DNA from: Nectonema munidae
Lineage: Eukaryota > Nematomorpha > Nectonematoida > Nectonematidae
Assembly (NCBI GenBank): GCA_030549495.1
Contig: JAUIRK010000889.1
Coordinates: forward strand, 1,118,501 to 1,182,500
Length of the DNA stretch: 64,000 nucleotides
Reading direction: 5' to 3'
A program made the position numbers and the translations under genes. Below, one piece after another: positions 1 through 43,410 of this stretch. Numbering within the stretch: position 1 is the stretch's first letter; each line of letters begins with the position of its first letter. The notes under the pieces are model-generated. The model was not told the origin of the DNA and searched no databases. It saw only the letters and a program-made list of their open reading frames with translations.

Positions 1-480
1 GAGATACCACAGTGGGTTTAAAGTTAAAGTTATATCTAGCAAAGAAAGAGTAAGAATGGCTTCTAGCAAATTTAAATTGTAAGCGTTAGGAAAAGTTCCT
101 GTTTTCTTACAAATCCAGAACAAACACTACAGAAATAAAGAATTTCTCGTCTTTTCTGATTTATGCAAGCAAGAAATTCTAGGAATTCGTGTCATCTTTC
201 CCTCTGAACAACCGGCAAAGAAGAGTAATAGAGTCTTTAACCCTTAATTTGTATGCATATTTTAATAACATCATTGATAAGCATGGGTCTAATGGACCCA
301 AACATTTTTGTACATATAAATTTTTTTCTTCACCTTAGTCTTATATATGAAAAGAGATGATTTTAAACTCACAAAAATATATAAAAAAAAATATACTTAG
401 TAAAAAAAATTTTTTTTACCTTGGAATTTGGGTGGATGGAGGGGATGGGTTGAGAGGTAGGTTAGGTGGGTGGTGGGTTG
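1..480. other. AT-rich flank with a G-rich patch
   Basis: No gene is recognisable. The stretch is AT-rich except for a purine/G-rich patch at about 425-480 made of GGTGG/GGATGG-like words, directly before the homopolymer tract. It could be the outer part of the LTR element to the right, but I see no motif that shows this. Confidence 0.4.
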
Positions 481-504
481 TTTGTGTGTAAGTATTTTTT
501 AGGA

Positions 505-868
<364 letters not shown>

Positions 869-869
869 A

Positions 870-2399
870 ATAAAGTATGAAATTTTGAATTCAGCTTTGC
901 GTGCAATTGAAAAAGGTAAGCCATTGGTTGTGGAGATGCTTCAGAGAAAACGATCGCAGCTGAACTTTTACAAGAAGGAAGACCAGTTTCCTTCTTCTAA
1001 AACTCTCAGCCAAACAGACAAAAATTCGACATTGGAAACACTTTCTGATTGGATAACATTTCAGGGTAGTTTCGGATCAGAAAAGGTAGCAATAAAATGC
1101 TTCGTTAGCGCCTTGATAGCTTCGTGCTCATTTGATATCAAATATCGCTTGAGATTTGACAATTTATCAGCGAATACATTGCCAAGATCTTGTTTTATTA
1201 CAAGAGACACAACTGACTTAAAAGAACCCCATAACAACTTACCGTTTCATCGAGGGGTAAGCATCACTTTATAAGAAAAAATAATTTACCGTTTGCAATG
1301 AATGGAATTAAAGTTCTAACAAAAACGGCCAAGTTTGTTTTAAATGCAAAGCAAGATTTTATAAATCAAATAGCCATCACATTGGCAGATTATTAATTGA
1401 CTTTAAAGTTCCCTTGCATCAGAAGGTAAAAATAAATATATTCTCACTATCATTGATTACTCAAGATTCCCATTTGCTTACGCCTGTAAAGACCTTATGG
1501 CAGACACTGTCATCAAATGTTTGCAAGATTTATTTACGATGTTTGGGCAAACTAAATACTTACATTCAGATTGGAGGAAGTCGTTTGTTTCAAACCAACT
1601 TAAAATTTTCTTTTAGGTAAAGGAATCGCGTCTACATTTACAGCAGCCTATATTCCCCAAGGCAACTCACGATGTGAATGCTACAACGGCATCATTTGGA
1701 GAACCATTACTCTAGCCACTAAAAAACTTGGGCTGCCTATTGAAAAGTGGGGAGAAGTTCTTACAGACTGCCTTAATGTCCTCAGAACCTTTTTGAATAC
1801 ATCAACTAACCAAACTCCACACGATAGAATGTTTACATTTCAAAGAAACACCATTAACAAAGAGGTTCCATCGTGACTATCTAATTCAAAAACAGCCTGG
1901 ATAAAGATATTTCCTATCTTATCCAAAGCTAAGCTTAAAGTAGAATTTTTTGCCATCTTGGGGTAAGTCCACAATGTGCAAGAGTAAGATTTCAAGATGG
2001 AAACGAAAACACTGTAGCCCTGAAACATCTTGTTCCTAGCAGCTAAGAAGAAGTCTCCTCACAAGATCCTGAAACAAACTATGATAAGATTCTAACGAGG
2101 AAGTGGCCATTGAGGTTACAAGACTTGCTAGTTAGATATGGGGTTTACGATTTCTTCTAGTGGGGAAGATTGTAATATTCAAATTACTCATTTGAATGGC
2201 TCGCCATAACAAATCTTTTCTTCTTGTTGCTTACAATCATTCTGTATTCAAATTCACGTCATATTTGAATACTGAATAATGTGACCTTTTCTTCATCACT
2301 TATTGTATATATCACCCAATTTAATTCAGAAATCACTTATCACAATTTTTGTTGAATAAAAGCTCCAGATTTCAGTTTTTCTTTTCTTCTCACGACACA
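870..2399 (+). mobile_element. Ty3/gypsy LTR retrotransposon fossil, 3' part
   Basis: The stretch 1380-1900 resembles the integrase core of Ty3/gypsy pol, with recognisable words such as PQGNSRCECYNGIIWRT and TPHDRMF. It is followed by a purine-rich polypurine tract (about 2158-2170) and one LTR. The element is broken, with several breaks in the pol region, and its 5' part with the other LTR is not in the window. It looks old and inactive. Confidence 0.75.
2171..2399 (+). repeat. 3' LTR of the Ty3/gypsy fossil
   Basis: The segment starts TGTAATATTC right after a polypurine tract and ends near CACGACACA. It contains an AATAAA at about 2355 close to its 3' end, the usual LTR layout. No second copy is in the window, so the edges rest on TG...CA ends and the polypurine tract alone. 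Confidence 0.55.
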
Positions 2400-3324
2400 C
2401 CCCAAATAGAAATTAAAATTATTTAATCTATTGTATATTTATATGATCTATTTTAAATCTTACTATAAACAGATACAGAAATAGCACATTTTATATTCCT
2501 TCCTCTCATATTCAAAAATCTCAAATGGGAAAATGCATTGCTATTTTCAATTGGGTAATGGCCGCCTGACGATTAGTATAAGGTCTAGTTAACACCTTGA
2601 AAATATATGACTTTCATTGACGAATTTTTGAATGAACTATAGTGCTCGAAGCCTAAACAAAGTCTGAGTGTGTAGAGAACATTCATACATGCGATGACCA
2701 AGTTTTAAGTGCTCACTAAACTCTTGGAAAGCTTTCTATATACTAGGATGATTCCTTTGGATCCAAAGTATTCATCCGCGTTACAGACTTAGGTTATATA
2801 CTCACCAATATAACTGATTGGTTCCATCTATCACTGATACAGGCCTCTACCCAAGTCTAGAAGCATCTCGTTTTAGAAAAAGGAAATTAATGTTTTTATC
2901 CAGTGTCTGCATATAAACAGCAATAAATCTATTCTCAAATCCTGTAGACTAGATTCTGGGATATTTTTCACCTGAGATCTTGGTTTGTGCTTCACTACTG
3001 CGAACCCGTTTAACCCTATATTAAACAGGGGTGAGGGAGGACGGAATCTGGCCGCGACAATTTCAGAGTCTTATCATGAAAAAGTACTTTATATATCAGG
3101 GTAAAACTATGACTTTTCCTAAATATGTGTTTTAAGTGTTTTGATCTTTGAAACTATAGACGTCCAACTTATTTGCACCTTTAAATGGTAAGGTGAGGGA
3201 TGAGGTAACGGCAGTATTCACTTTTCATCATATCCTAATAAAATCAATTAAAGTTGAGAGGACCTGTCAAAATAATATAAATATATTATGAACTTTTTTT
3301 ATCGTAAAATACATCTAAACTCTC
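2400..3324. other. No recognisable feature
   Basis: AT-rich sequence with no long reading frame and no repeat I could match elsewhere in the window. Confidence 0.5.
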
Positions 3325-3715
3325 ATTTTCAGGTACACTAAACTTATTGGTGTTACATATTTTTTACAAAATACATCATACACTTGTAAAAAATGATTAA
3401 CATTAATAAATTCAGCGTACCTAAAGATGCTAGTTTAATGTATTTTAGTATAAAAGTAGTTTAGTTTACATTTACGATTTTTTGACAGGTTCGGTCCACC
3501 TTGATTGATGCTTTGGCATATCTACGATGCATTTTGTAAAAAATAAGTAATGCCAATCAAATCAGCATATCTGAAAATGCGAGTTTATATGCATAGTTAA
3601 TTCACAAAAGCAGCTAATAAAAAAGTATCTTATTGACAGCTACCGTCAAATTTGATTGATGAATTTTGAAAAATAAATACCACCATCAAATTCAGAACCT
3701 TTGAAATACTTTTCA
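3325..3715 (+). repeat. Three diverged ~152-bp satellite monomers
   Basis: Three loosely similar units begin near 3330, 3483 and 3637. They share the words TTGACAGGTT, GATTGATG, AAAAAATAA...TCA and CAGCATAT.TGAAAATG with the second satellite array inside the 53.8-58.4 kb element. The spacing is also close to that array's 150-bp period. They are much more diverged than the copies in the array. Confidence 0.55.
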
Positions 3716-4288
3716 CTCTATTCTCAATTTTTCTATCCACGCCAGAATACGCCCCTGGCATTTAAACACACTTTTTTAACCTGCCTTATTAGCGTTAACG
3801 AGTTACAGCTTGTGGCACATATATCTAGAGAGCGATGTCAGCTGTCAAAACAGTTCATTTTATGCATCTTGTAACAAGTTTTTAGTTGCTTTTTTGCAAA
3901 TAATATACCGCACACATACTTTTACACGCATTAAGTTATATATCTCAGGTAATAGCTTGCCAAACCCAACTCGATTTTTATATCTTTTAATGCATAAAAC
4001 ATTAGAAATAGGAGCAAAGAGCATACCCCATTTTAATCGATATCGCGTTATCTTTTGGTATTTTGCCATTAAAATCTAACACCCCCTTTCCACCTTTATA
4101 TAAGTTACCAATATTTGCATGTGTTATGTAAATTCCAAGCAGTTAGCACTTGTTCGTGGTTGGGTAGCATTAGTTTGGGTGACCAGCTGTGGTTTGACTG
4201 GATCCGACGCATGTGCTCTATGTCATATTCTACATAAAATCCCTTTTACAAATTATTCTTCTCTATTCCTTCAAAATTTTATATTTAG

Positions 4289-36331
<32,043 letters not shown>

Positions 36332-36805
36332 GTATGTTTTTTTTCATTCTTCACCTCTATTTCTTTTTCACTTCTTATCATACTTAACAAGAATGAACTT
36401 GGAAGGAAATTTGGTTTCTTCTTTTACCCGGGGCTCTTAATTTCCACATTTGTTCAGATTATTTTTCCCATCTTGCAACTACCTCATAAGAGACTTTCTA
36501 TTTGGAGGCGAGTTTTTCTTCCTCTTACTTACTATATGTTGAAGATTATAGAAACAATGATTTTGATAACACTGAACAACAAAGAATTTTTACTGGAGAT
36601 GTGTAAAGTGATTTAGACTAATTTGGGTACGCTGATTTCAAAAATCATAACCGTTTTGCCACGTCAGGATTTTTAGTGACAGAAATATTCCCATTGCCTA
36701 GAAGTCAGGATTTCAATGAAATTTACAAAAATTCATTTATTCATTTATTTCATCATGAATGATTTAAAATTATAGAAATTACAGAAAAACTCCACTAGAA
36801 TGTAA

Positions 36806-39092
36806 TTAAAAATGCTTTAGGCATTTGGCTTTGTGTCTGTGCTGCTCTGTGTCAGTTTCACGATGCAGGAACCAGCAGAAATCGCCCATCATGTTCGGGT
36901 TGTGCCGCCCTTGGTAACGCGTCTCCATGAGTGAAATCTCTTGGTGGAATTGCTCGCCGTGCTCGTCCGAGACTGCTCCCAAGTTGTCCCGGAAGAAGTT
37001 CAGGTGCTGGTGTAGGAAATGGATTTTCAGGGACATCCTGGAGCCAAGTTTCCTGAAGGACTCCAGCAGCTGCTGCACTATTTCTTCATAGTTGTCCGCG
37101 CGCTCGTTCCCCAAGAAGTTGTCCGTCACAGCTTTGAAGCTCCTTCACGCTGCCAGCTCTTTGGGGTTTAGAGTTGTCGGAAAAGTTTCGTCCTTCATAA
37201 TCTGTCGGATTTGCGGTCCAACAAAGACACCAGCCTTGATCTTGGCCTCCGACAAGGTGTTGCCAAACTTTTCCTTGAGGTATAAAAACCCACGCCCATT
37301 GAGATCCATTGCCCGTACAAAACTTTTCCTCAAGCCGAGCTTTATGTGGAGTGGTGGAAGGAAAACCTTGGCTGGGTCGACAAGGGCGACATGCTTCACG
37401 TTGTGTCGACCAGGTACATGCACTTTTCGCTCTTCCCAATCTTTCTTCGTCCAGTGATTCTTGTCGTCTCTGCTATCCCAGAGACAAAGGAAGCACGTGT
37501 ATTTCGTGTAGCCTGACTGCAGCCCTAACAACAGCGCCACCACTATAAAGTCTCCGCAGATGTGCCAGTTGAAGTCATTGTACTTCAATTCAATTCAATT
37601 TATTTATTGTTAATAGATGATGGTATTACAAGTAATTACATCAAGCTTAGTGTAGTGACACTGTAAATAAAATAGTTGATACTAACTTAGCATAATATTC
37701 TAAGAAGGTTATGAACAGGATATAAGGAAGGGAAAAAACAAGGCGTTATTTATCTTCTTTTAATTGGTTGACTAAGTGAGAATATAGAGTTTCTTTGAAG
37801 GAAGTGAGTGAAGAAATCATTCTTATCGATTTAGAAGGTTTGTTGAATGTGATAGAAGCAAATGAGGTGTGGCTTTTTTTGAGATTTTTTGTTCTGGTTG
37901 GTGGGATGTTGTTGAATTTGTTTTTTGATAGTGTTTTGTTAAGGTTTATGTGGAGGTTTTTAAACACAGTTACTAAAAATTTATACTTTAGGAGGGAGTT
38001 TCCTGGTAGCATCTTACTTTAGGAAAAGTGTAGGCGTATATAGGATAAAAATGTTTTTTCAGGTAGTTTGATATTTTTTTATAAGAGAAGTGTTTGTAGG
38101 AGTACTTGTGCTTAAGAAGAAATTTTTTAGAATATTGTACTTTGTTAGAACATAAAACAACATCCACCATTTTAAAATTAAGGCAGAGTAGAATAATCTG
38201 ATGGAAAAAAAACTTGATGGAATCAAGCAGCTACCGCATAGTCTCATTGGTCTCTGCCATGCCGAACGCGTGAGCCAGTGGGATTGATGGTTTCTCGTTG
38301 CCATTGTGGAGCAAAACAGCCTTCACGCTTCCCCGAGTCGATGAAGAGGCGCCAGTCTGCAGGATCGTGATCACACCCAAGATCTTTCAACAGACCGTTG
38401 ATGTCATTGCAGAATGTCATCGTGTCTTCCATCTCAAAGAACTCAGCCATGTCTCTGTGACGTGCTCTGAACAAGGATATCTTGGTGTTAGGTTCCAGTA
38501 GATTCCACTGCTGCAGCCTTGATCCAAACAGCTCTGCCTTCGCCTTTGACAGCGAGAGATCTCTTACAAGATCATTTAAGTCTCCCTGGTTCAGAAGGTG
38601 TGGTTCTTGAGTGTCGGGTTCAAAAGGTTCATCATCACCATCCTCTTCACCACTGCTTACAGCTATGTTCTGATCAGCTGGAAGTGTTGGAACGGGGTTC
38701 TCGTCATCATGAGGCACAGGTTTACGAGCAGAGACGCAGTCAGCGTACTTGATGTGACCTTTATTCTTCTTGTTGAAGCCGGCGATGCTTGTGCAGCAGA
38801 AATAACAATCATCATGATGATTCTGCGGCTCACGCCATATCATGGGCACCGCAAAAGGCATGCTCGCGCGCTTGCCCACCAACCACTGAGTCAAGGTTGT
38901 GTGCCAGCTTGTGCAGCAGATGTGTGGTGGCCAGCTCTGTTCTTGGTCCCCCACCTTACACCCGAAGTAGTGAAAGTAGGCGGCCTTCATTTTCACTGCT
39001 GTAGATATACTTCGCTGTTGATCTTTTTTGGTATGCCGACCACAGACATAACATAAGTTGTCAGGATGATTGGTACAGGAACGCCTACTCAT
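36806..39092 (-). pseudogene. Orphan zinc-binding protein of the TIR transposon, probable transposase
   Basis: From the ATG at 39092: a Cys-rich N-terminus (MSRRSCTNHPDNLCYVCGRH), then MPFAVPMIWREPQNHHDDCY with FCC, an acidic linker, and LVRDLSLSKAKAELFGSRL. After the LINE it continues with YNDFNWHICGDFIVVALLLG, LPPLHIKLGLRKSFVRAMD, KAGVFVGPQIRQIMKDE, MSLKIHFLHQHLNFF and AVSDEHGEQFHQEISLME. The family is known to me as abundant uncharacterised arthropod proteins without an assigned function. Conserved Asp, His and Glu suggest a nuclease fold, but I cannot assign the catalytic residues. This copy has about four lesions: a frameshift near 38325, two stops and the LINE. Confidence 0.7.
37586..38211 (-). 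mobile_element. 5'-truncated LINE inserted in the TIR transposon
   Basis: Flanked by ACTT on both sides (37582-37585 and 38212-38215). Removing the insert and one ACTT restores the host frame DSIKYNDFNW, so this is the target duplication. The minus strand encodes a LINE C-terminal tail (HTSFASITFNKPSKS, SSLTSFKETLYSHLV) followed by a 3' UTR. The 3' tail is a short ATTGA repeat after AATAAATTGAATTGAATTG. Confidence 0.85.
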
Positions 39093-39331
39093 TTTTATCT
39101 GAAAGAAAGAAATATAACACAAGTTAACAACAATTGTACGAAATAGACATGTTAAAGACATGTAAATTTCATTGAAATCCTGACTTCTAGGAAATGGGAA
39201 TATTTCTGTTCCTGAAAAACCTGACGTGATACAGCAAAACGGTTATGATTTTTGAAATCAGCGTACCCAAATTAGTCTTAATCACTTTACACATCTCCAG
39301 TAAAATTTTTTTTGAAATTTGTTGTTCAGTG

Positions 39332-40177
39332 TAATACATGCAACTTTGTAAATTGACATTGCTGTTTTTTGAATACTTTCACTTGTTTTATGATAGTAGA
39401 GTAATGGCTGATCTGAAATAACTAAATATACCGTTTATAGGATTAACAATGCAAGTTCCTTTTTTTATTAACTGGGCGGTGTCACTTTTTAAATCAATTT
39501 ATATAATTGTTTCACCGTAATACACTTCTTTCTCTTTAAGTAAATCGGCCTATGATGGAACTCTTCGTTTTGAAAGACGAAGTTTTTCTGCGATACAAGA
39601 AGGCGGTGTTCACAGTCTGTACAAGTATATCCTTTTTCTATTTCCTCCAATCTTATGATGTTATAAAGGCCAATCATTTTGTTTTTTTATTTAATCAATT
39701 AGGGCTTATTTGAAAATAGCCATATGTGTAAAAGTTATTTAGGATATCAAAGATTCTGAATCGCATGTCTGCATATTTTTCATTTTAAAATCCAAATATG
39801 CATATTCATACCGCAAAATTTAGCAATTTGGGTCAAATGAAAATTAAATTTCTGTTATAGAGCTATTACAAAACATATAAATAGTACATTTATTTTATAT
39901 TAAACATTCGACAGATAACTTTCCTGAGTGTAAAAATCAAGTTAATCGCGATAAAAACGAATGCTAATTTTTCCTTATTTTCGTGATGAAGTCAATCGTA
40001 AAATTAAAAAAGTTCATTTCAAATAATAAACTGCAATTACAAGTGCTAAGCCAACTCTTAAATCTGTATTTGTAGAGAATTGTAAAATCTCTCTTCCACA
40101 CCGTTGCAACCAAAATTGTAAGAAATACTGAACTCCGCCTCCACTGCGTGCGTGTATGAGGCGTTTATTTTTGGGAA
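39332..40177. other. Mostly empty, one small unrecognised ORF
   Basis: A 62-codon minus-strand frame (39677-39489) starts in a favourable AAACAAAATGA context. It reads RLEEIEKGYTCTDCEHRLLV and FQNEEFHHRPIYLKRKK, with one CxxC and two His. It could be a small gene, a single exon or part of a transposon. I do not recognise it. Confidence 0.3.
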
Positions 40178-40187
40178 CATATGACGG

Positions 40188-41010
40188 GTATCCGGTAATT
40201 TCATCGCGGTAACTTCATCGCATAGTAAATTCATCGTGATGCAATACATCGTAGGTATTTTCATCTTATAGTGATTACATCGCGAGATTTATGGATTAAC
40301 CGCATAATACGGCGCATTGTCAATGATTTTGAAAATCGTGACCTAAATGATTATTATTATACCTTAGAGGTATTGCTCATAATTTTTTTTTTTAATTGTT
40401 TCTTTTTTTCTAATTTGTAATAAATTAGTTATCTCAATGATCTTTTTGAAATAAGGAATAATTTATTACATATATAAATTGGTATTTTTTTCTTAAAAAT
40501 AAAGTTTTTTATTAAAAAAACATGATTATTTTTAGATATAATATACCAAATAATGACTGAAAAGTCAAAGGTTAAAATAGGTTAAGGGGATTTTTATGAA
40601 ACTAAAAAAACAAAGATTAATATATATATATTATTTTTTTTAATTAAATTAAATACTTTTTTTAACTTTCCTTAAATATTAAGGAATTTAAACATATTTC
40701 AAGGCTATTTACGTCAGAAAGAGATATTGTTTTATTTTGTCATTATAGCCTGATAATATGAAAACCTTATATTTAAAAATTAGTTTTTTTATGATATTAG
40801 AACATTTACAAAAGTTCGTAATAAACTTAAAAAAAATATAAAGGGATATTTACAAAAAAACATTGAAGCATAAAATTAGTAAGACGATGTAATTACTGCA
40901 CGATGAAAATACTTGACGATGAAAATACCGACGATGTATTGAATCACGATGAATTTACTATCCGATGAAATTACCACGATGAAATTACGGCGATGAAGTT
41001 ACAGTGAACC
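40188..41010. mobile_element. Mutator-like non-autonomous element with TCATCG subrepeats
   Basis: Inverted ends of about 110 bp (40188-40295 and 40880-41010) consist of repeated GTAATTTCATCG / GTATTTTCATCG words. Examples are GTAAATTCATCGTGAT and CAATACATCGT at both ends. The element is flanked by a 10-bp direct repeat, CATATGACGG (40178-40187 and 41011-41020), whose similarity continues imperfectly. Long inverted ends with a 9-10-bp target duplication are typical of MULEs. The ~580-bp core has no ORF. Confidence 0.7.
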
Positions 41011-41020
41011 CATATGACGG

Positions 41021-41513
41021 ATGCCCGCAATATAAATACAAACAAGCATGTTGGAAAACATTTTTCATCATACCAACTAAGTGCAAGCACAATTTAGTGT
41101 GAAAATTCTTTGTAAAATATATGGATACGTTGATCATCAAATATCTAAGGAAAATGTTTTACCTTAAAATACTCACATGAATATGATTTATACATACACA
41201 ACAATAACACACATGTAACAATCTATAATTGGTAACGCCATTGAGCATTTAGCTGTCTAGACTCTCATTTTAAAAAGTGTATTTATTTTAAACTTTGAAA
41301 AAGACAGCACTTCCGAAAACATTAATTTTTTTGTGACCAATAAAGTGTCATCTTATTCTTTTATTTTATTTTTAACTTATTTTCTTTTCACTTAATTAAT
41401 GTTTACCTCAAAATAGTGGACGGACTTGTTTTTCAATATACATCATTTGTGAGATTTTGTTTTCTTAAAAATTAGTCTTATCATTCATAAAGTTATAGAG
41501 TTTTAATTATCCC

Positions 41514-41547
<34 letters not shown>

Positions 41548-43195
41548 GGTTTAAGTTATTTCTCCCAAAAAACTATAAAAGTTTAAGGCAATTTGATATG
41601 TAGGAGTGAATTTTGTGTGCAACTTTTTTAATTCCAGTCTTTTTTAGGTACGAACAAAGAAATTATTGAAAATTTTATATTGCCCTTTTATAAAGTATTT
41701 TATTGAACATTTTTATTTTACAGACTTTTTTAATGTTTTATTAAAAGCAGCTCAATATCATCGGATCAAAAGTAATTGTTGTTAAATTTTTTAATTGATT
41801 TTTCATTCCTTCTCAACTGATCATTATATTTTACTTTTACACACACAAATCACAATATTTCCTTTTATGTTGTTTTTGTTATGCCAATGTTTACGCAATT
41901 TAGTTTATACACATTTTTATTTTATTATTTTGATCTTTTCATTTGATATGTTAAAAATTCCCTTTATCTCAATATTTTTTTGTATTTTATTCAAATAAAA
42001 TCCGTACTGTTTTTCATCAAATTCTTTACCTTATCGTTTTATATCATTAACAAAAATTTGTTATTTTTTTCTTCCAAAAGATAAATCATTATCCAAAATT
42101 TGTTGTAGGAGATGATTTGTTCGTTCAAATTTCCATTCTACAAGGAATGATATCTTCAAAAAATTGGTAAATATAATTGAGTAATCAATAATTGAACCTA
42201 TTTTAAAAATATAGTTAGTGAAAAATTAGTGCGTATATTTATTTGAAAGTAGTTTTCTATTAGGATCTTTAAATACAGTTATCAAATATAGTGAGACTTT
42301 TACATGTTTTTTGTTGATAACTTTACCTAAAATCAAATCAGACATTGTACTTATGACTGTTTTGAATTTTTGTGCGTTTTAAATGCTCAAGTTGTATGTG
42401 CTGTGAGTGCAAAAAAAGTTTTTGTTATTTATACATCACATTCTTTTAAATAAAACTTACACGCAGAATAGTTTTGAAATATAAATGTTTCCAACTTTTA
42501 ATTACTCAAAATTTGGTGATGTCCTAGGAAAAAAACGAAATTATTGTTTCCTTTTCAATATGATTGTTTTATGCTTAATTATTTGATAAAATTAATTTTT
42601 AGTTAATTCCAATCCCATTCCATTTACTGACACATCTTTTGTGAAATTTAAATTTATTAGGCTCATTTGGATATTTTCACTGTGATCTAACTCAACAAGG
42701 GAAAAAAGCAATGATATATGGTTGAGTCCTAACATAGCAAAAACAAATTCATCATTTTTCATATCCAGTATTGTTTTTGCACTCATCTATTTGGATTGAA
42801 TATTCCCGCTTCTTCAATTTCTTCTCTAATCACATGAATATGTGCTAGAACTCCTATTGATTTCTCACACGATCGTGAAGACAAATAATTGGAAATTTAT
42901 AACTTTTTACAAACTCTTGTATTTCTTGCCTGATAAATTCATCCCATTTGCCGAAGTCAAATGAATCCGGAGTTTAATATGTCCAGATTAAGGTACGTAA
43001 TATTTTAGAGAAAATATATAATTCTTTAAGAATATCACATTTATACCACATTTCGATGAAGCAGTTATATTATTCCAGCCATATGACATTTCAATTCATA
43101 AAATTTTCAACTAGCTAAGGTTTTTGACGAAAAAAGAGTGGCAAACAAGATGATAAATTGAATGAATAGAACAAGTGAGAATGATTTGGTTTAAG
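41021..43195. other. AT-rich sequence with a TTA microsatellite
   Basis: (TTA)n at about 41515-41545. The minus strand between 43000 and 42592 has a weakly coding-like string (EEIEEAGIFNPNR, MSAKTILDMKNDEFVFAML) with stops, of unknown origin. No gene can be defined. Confidence 0.35.
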
Positions 43196-43410
43196 ATTTT
43201 TCCATTGGGACATGGAGAGACACTGATCCCTTATCATCTCATGTAATAAAGCCTTTATGTCTAATTACTGCTCTTTACCAGTTATTGAAAGCGATCGTCA
43301 CAAATGCCCTTTCAGATTTGTTTGTTCTAGTACTGAAACAACTTCATTCGTAAAAACGATCTCTTGTAAATCCTTAGGGAACAGAATTCTTGATTGATAA
43401 TATATAAAGG
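43196..43410 (-). pseudogene. Relic of a TTF/MYM-type zinc-finger hAT protein
   Basis: The minus strand contains TNKSERAFVTIAFNNW, a degraded form of the 'GF.NWK.A' motif of TTF-type zinc fingers in ZMYM/DUF4371-like hAT transposases. Surrounding frames are broken and no core domain is visible. Confidence 0.35.

Larger units (their letters stand above)
36570..39331 (-). mobile_element. TIR DNA transposon carrying an orphan protein, with nested LINE
   Basis: The ends are long inverted repeats of about 170 bp: 36570-36727 matches the reverse complement of 39160-39331 with few differences. Shared stretches include CTGGAGATGTGTAAAGTGAT, GGGTACGCTGATTTCAAAAA and CAGGATTTCAATGAAATTTA. Termini are CACTGAACAACAAA, flanked by TAA on both sides (36567-36569 and 39332-39334), a likely 3-bp target duplication. 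CACTG ends with a 3-bp duplication recall the CACTA/CMC group; TAA also suits PIF/Harbinger. The assignment is open. The inside is one protein-coding region on the minus strand plus a 626-bp LINE insertion. Confidence 0.85.

Noticed and set aside
38598-39056. 152-codon + strand ORF
   Set aside because: Antisense shadow of the TIR-transposon protein, which has clear conserved motifs on the minus strand.
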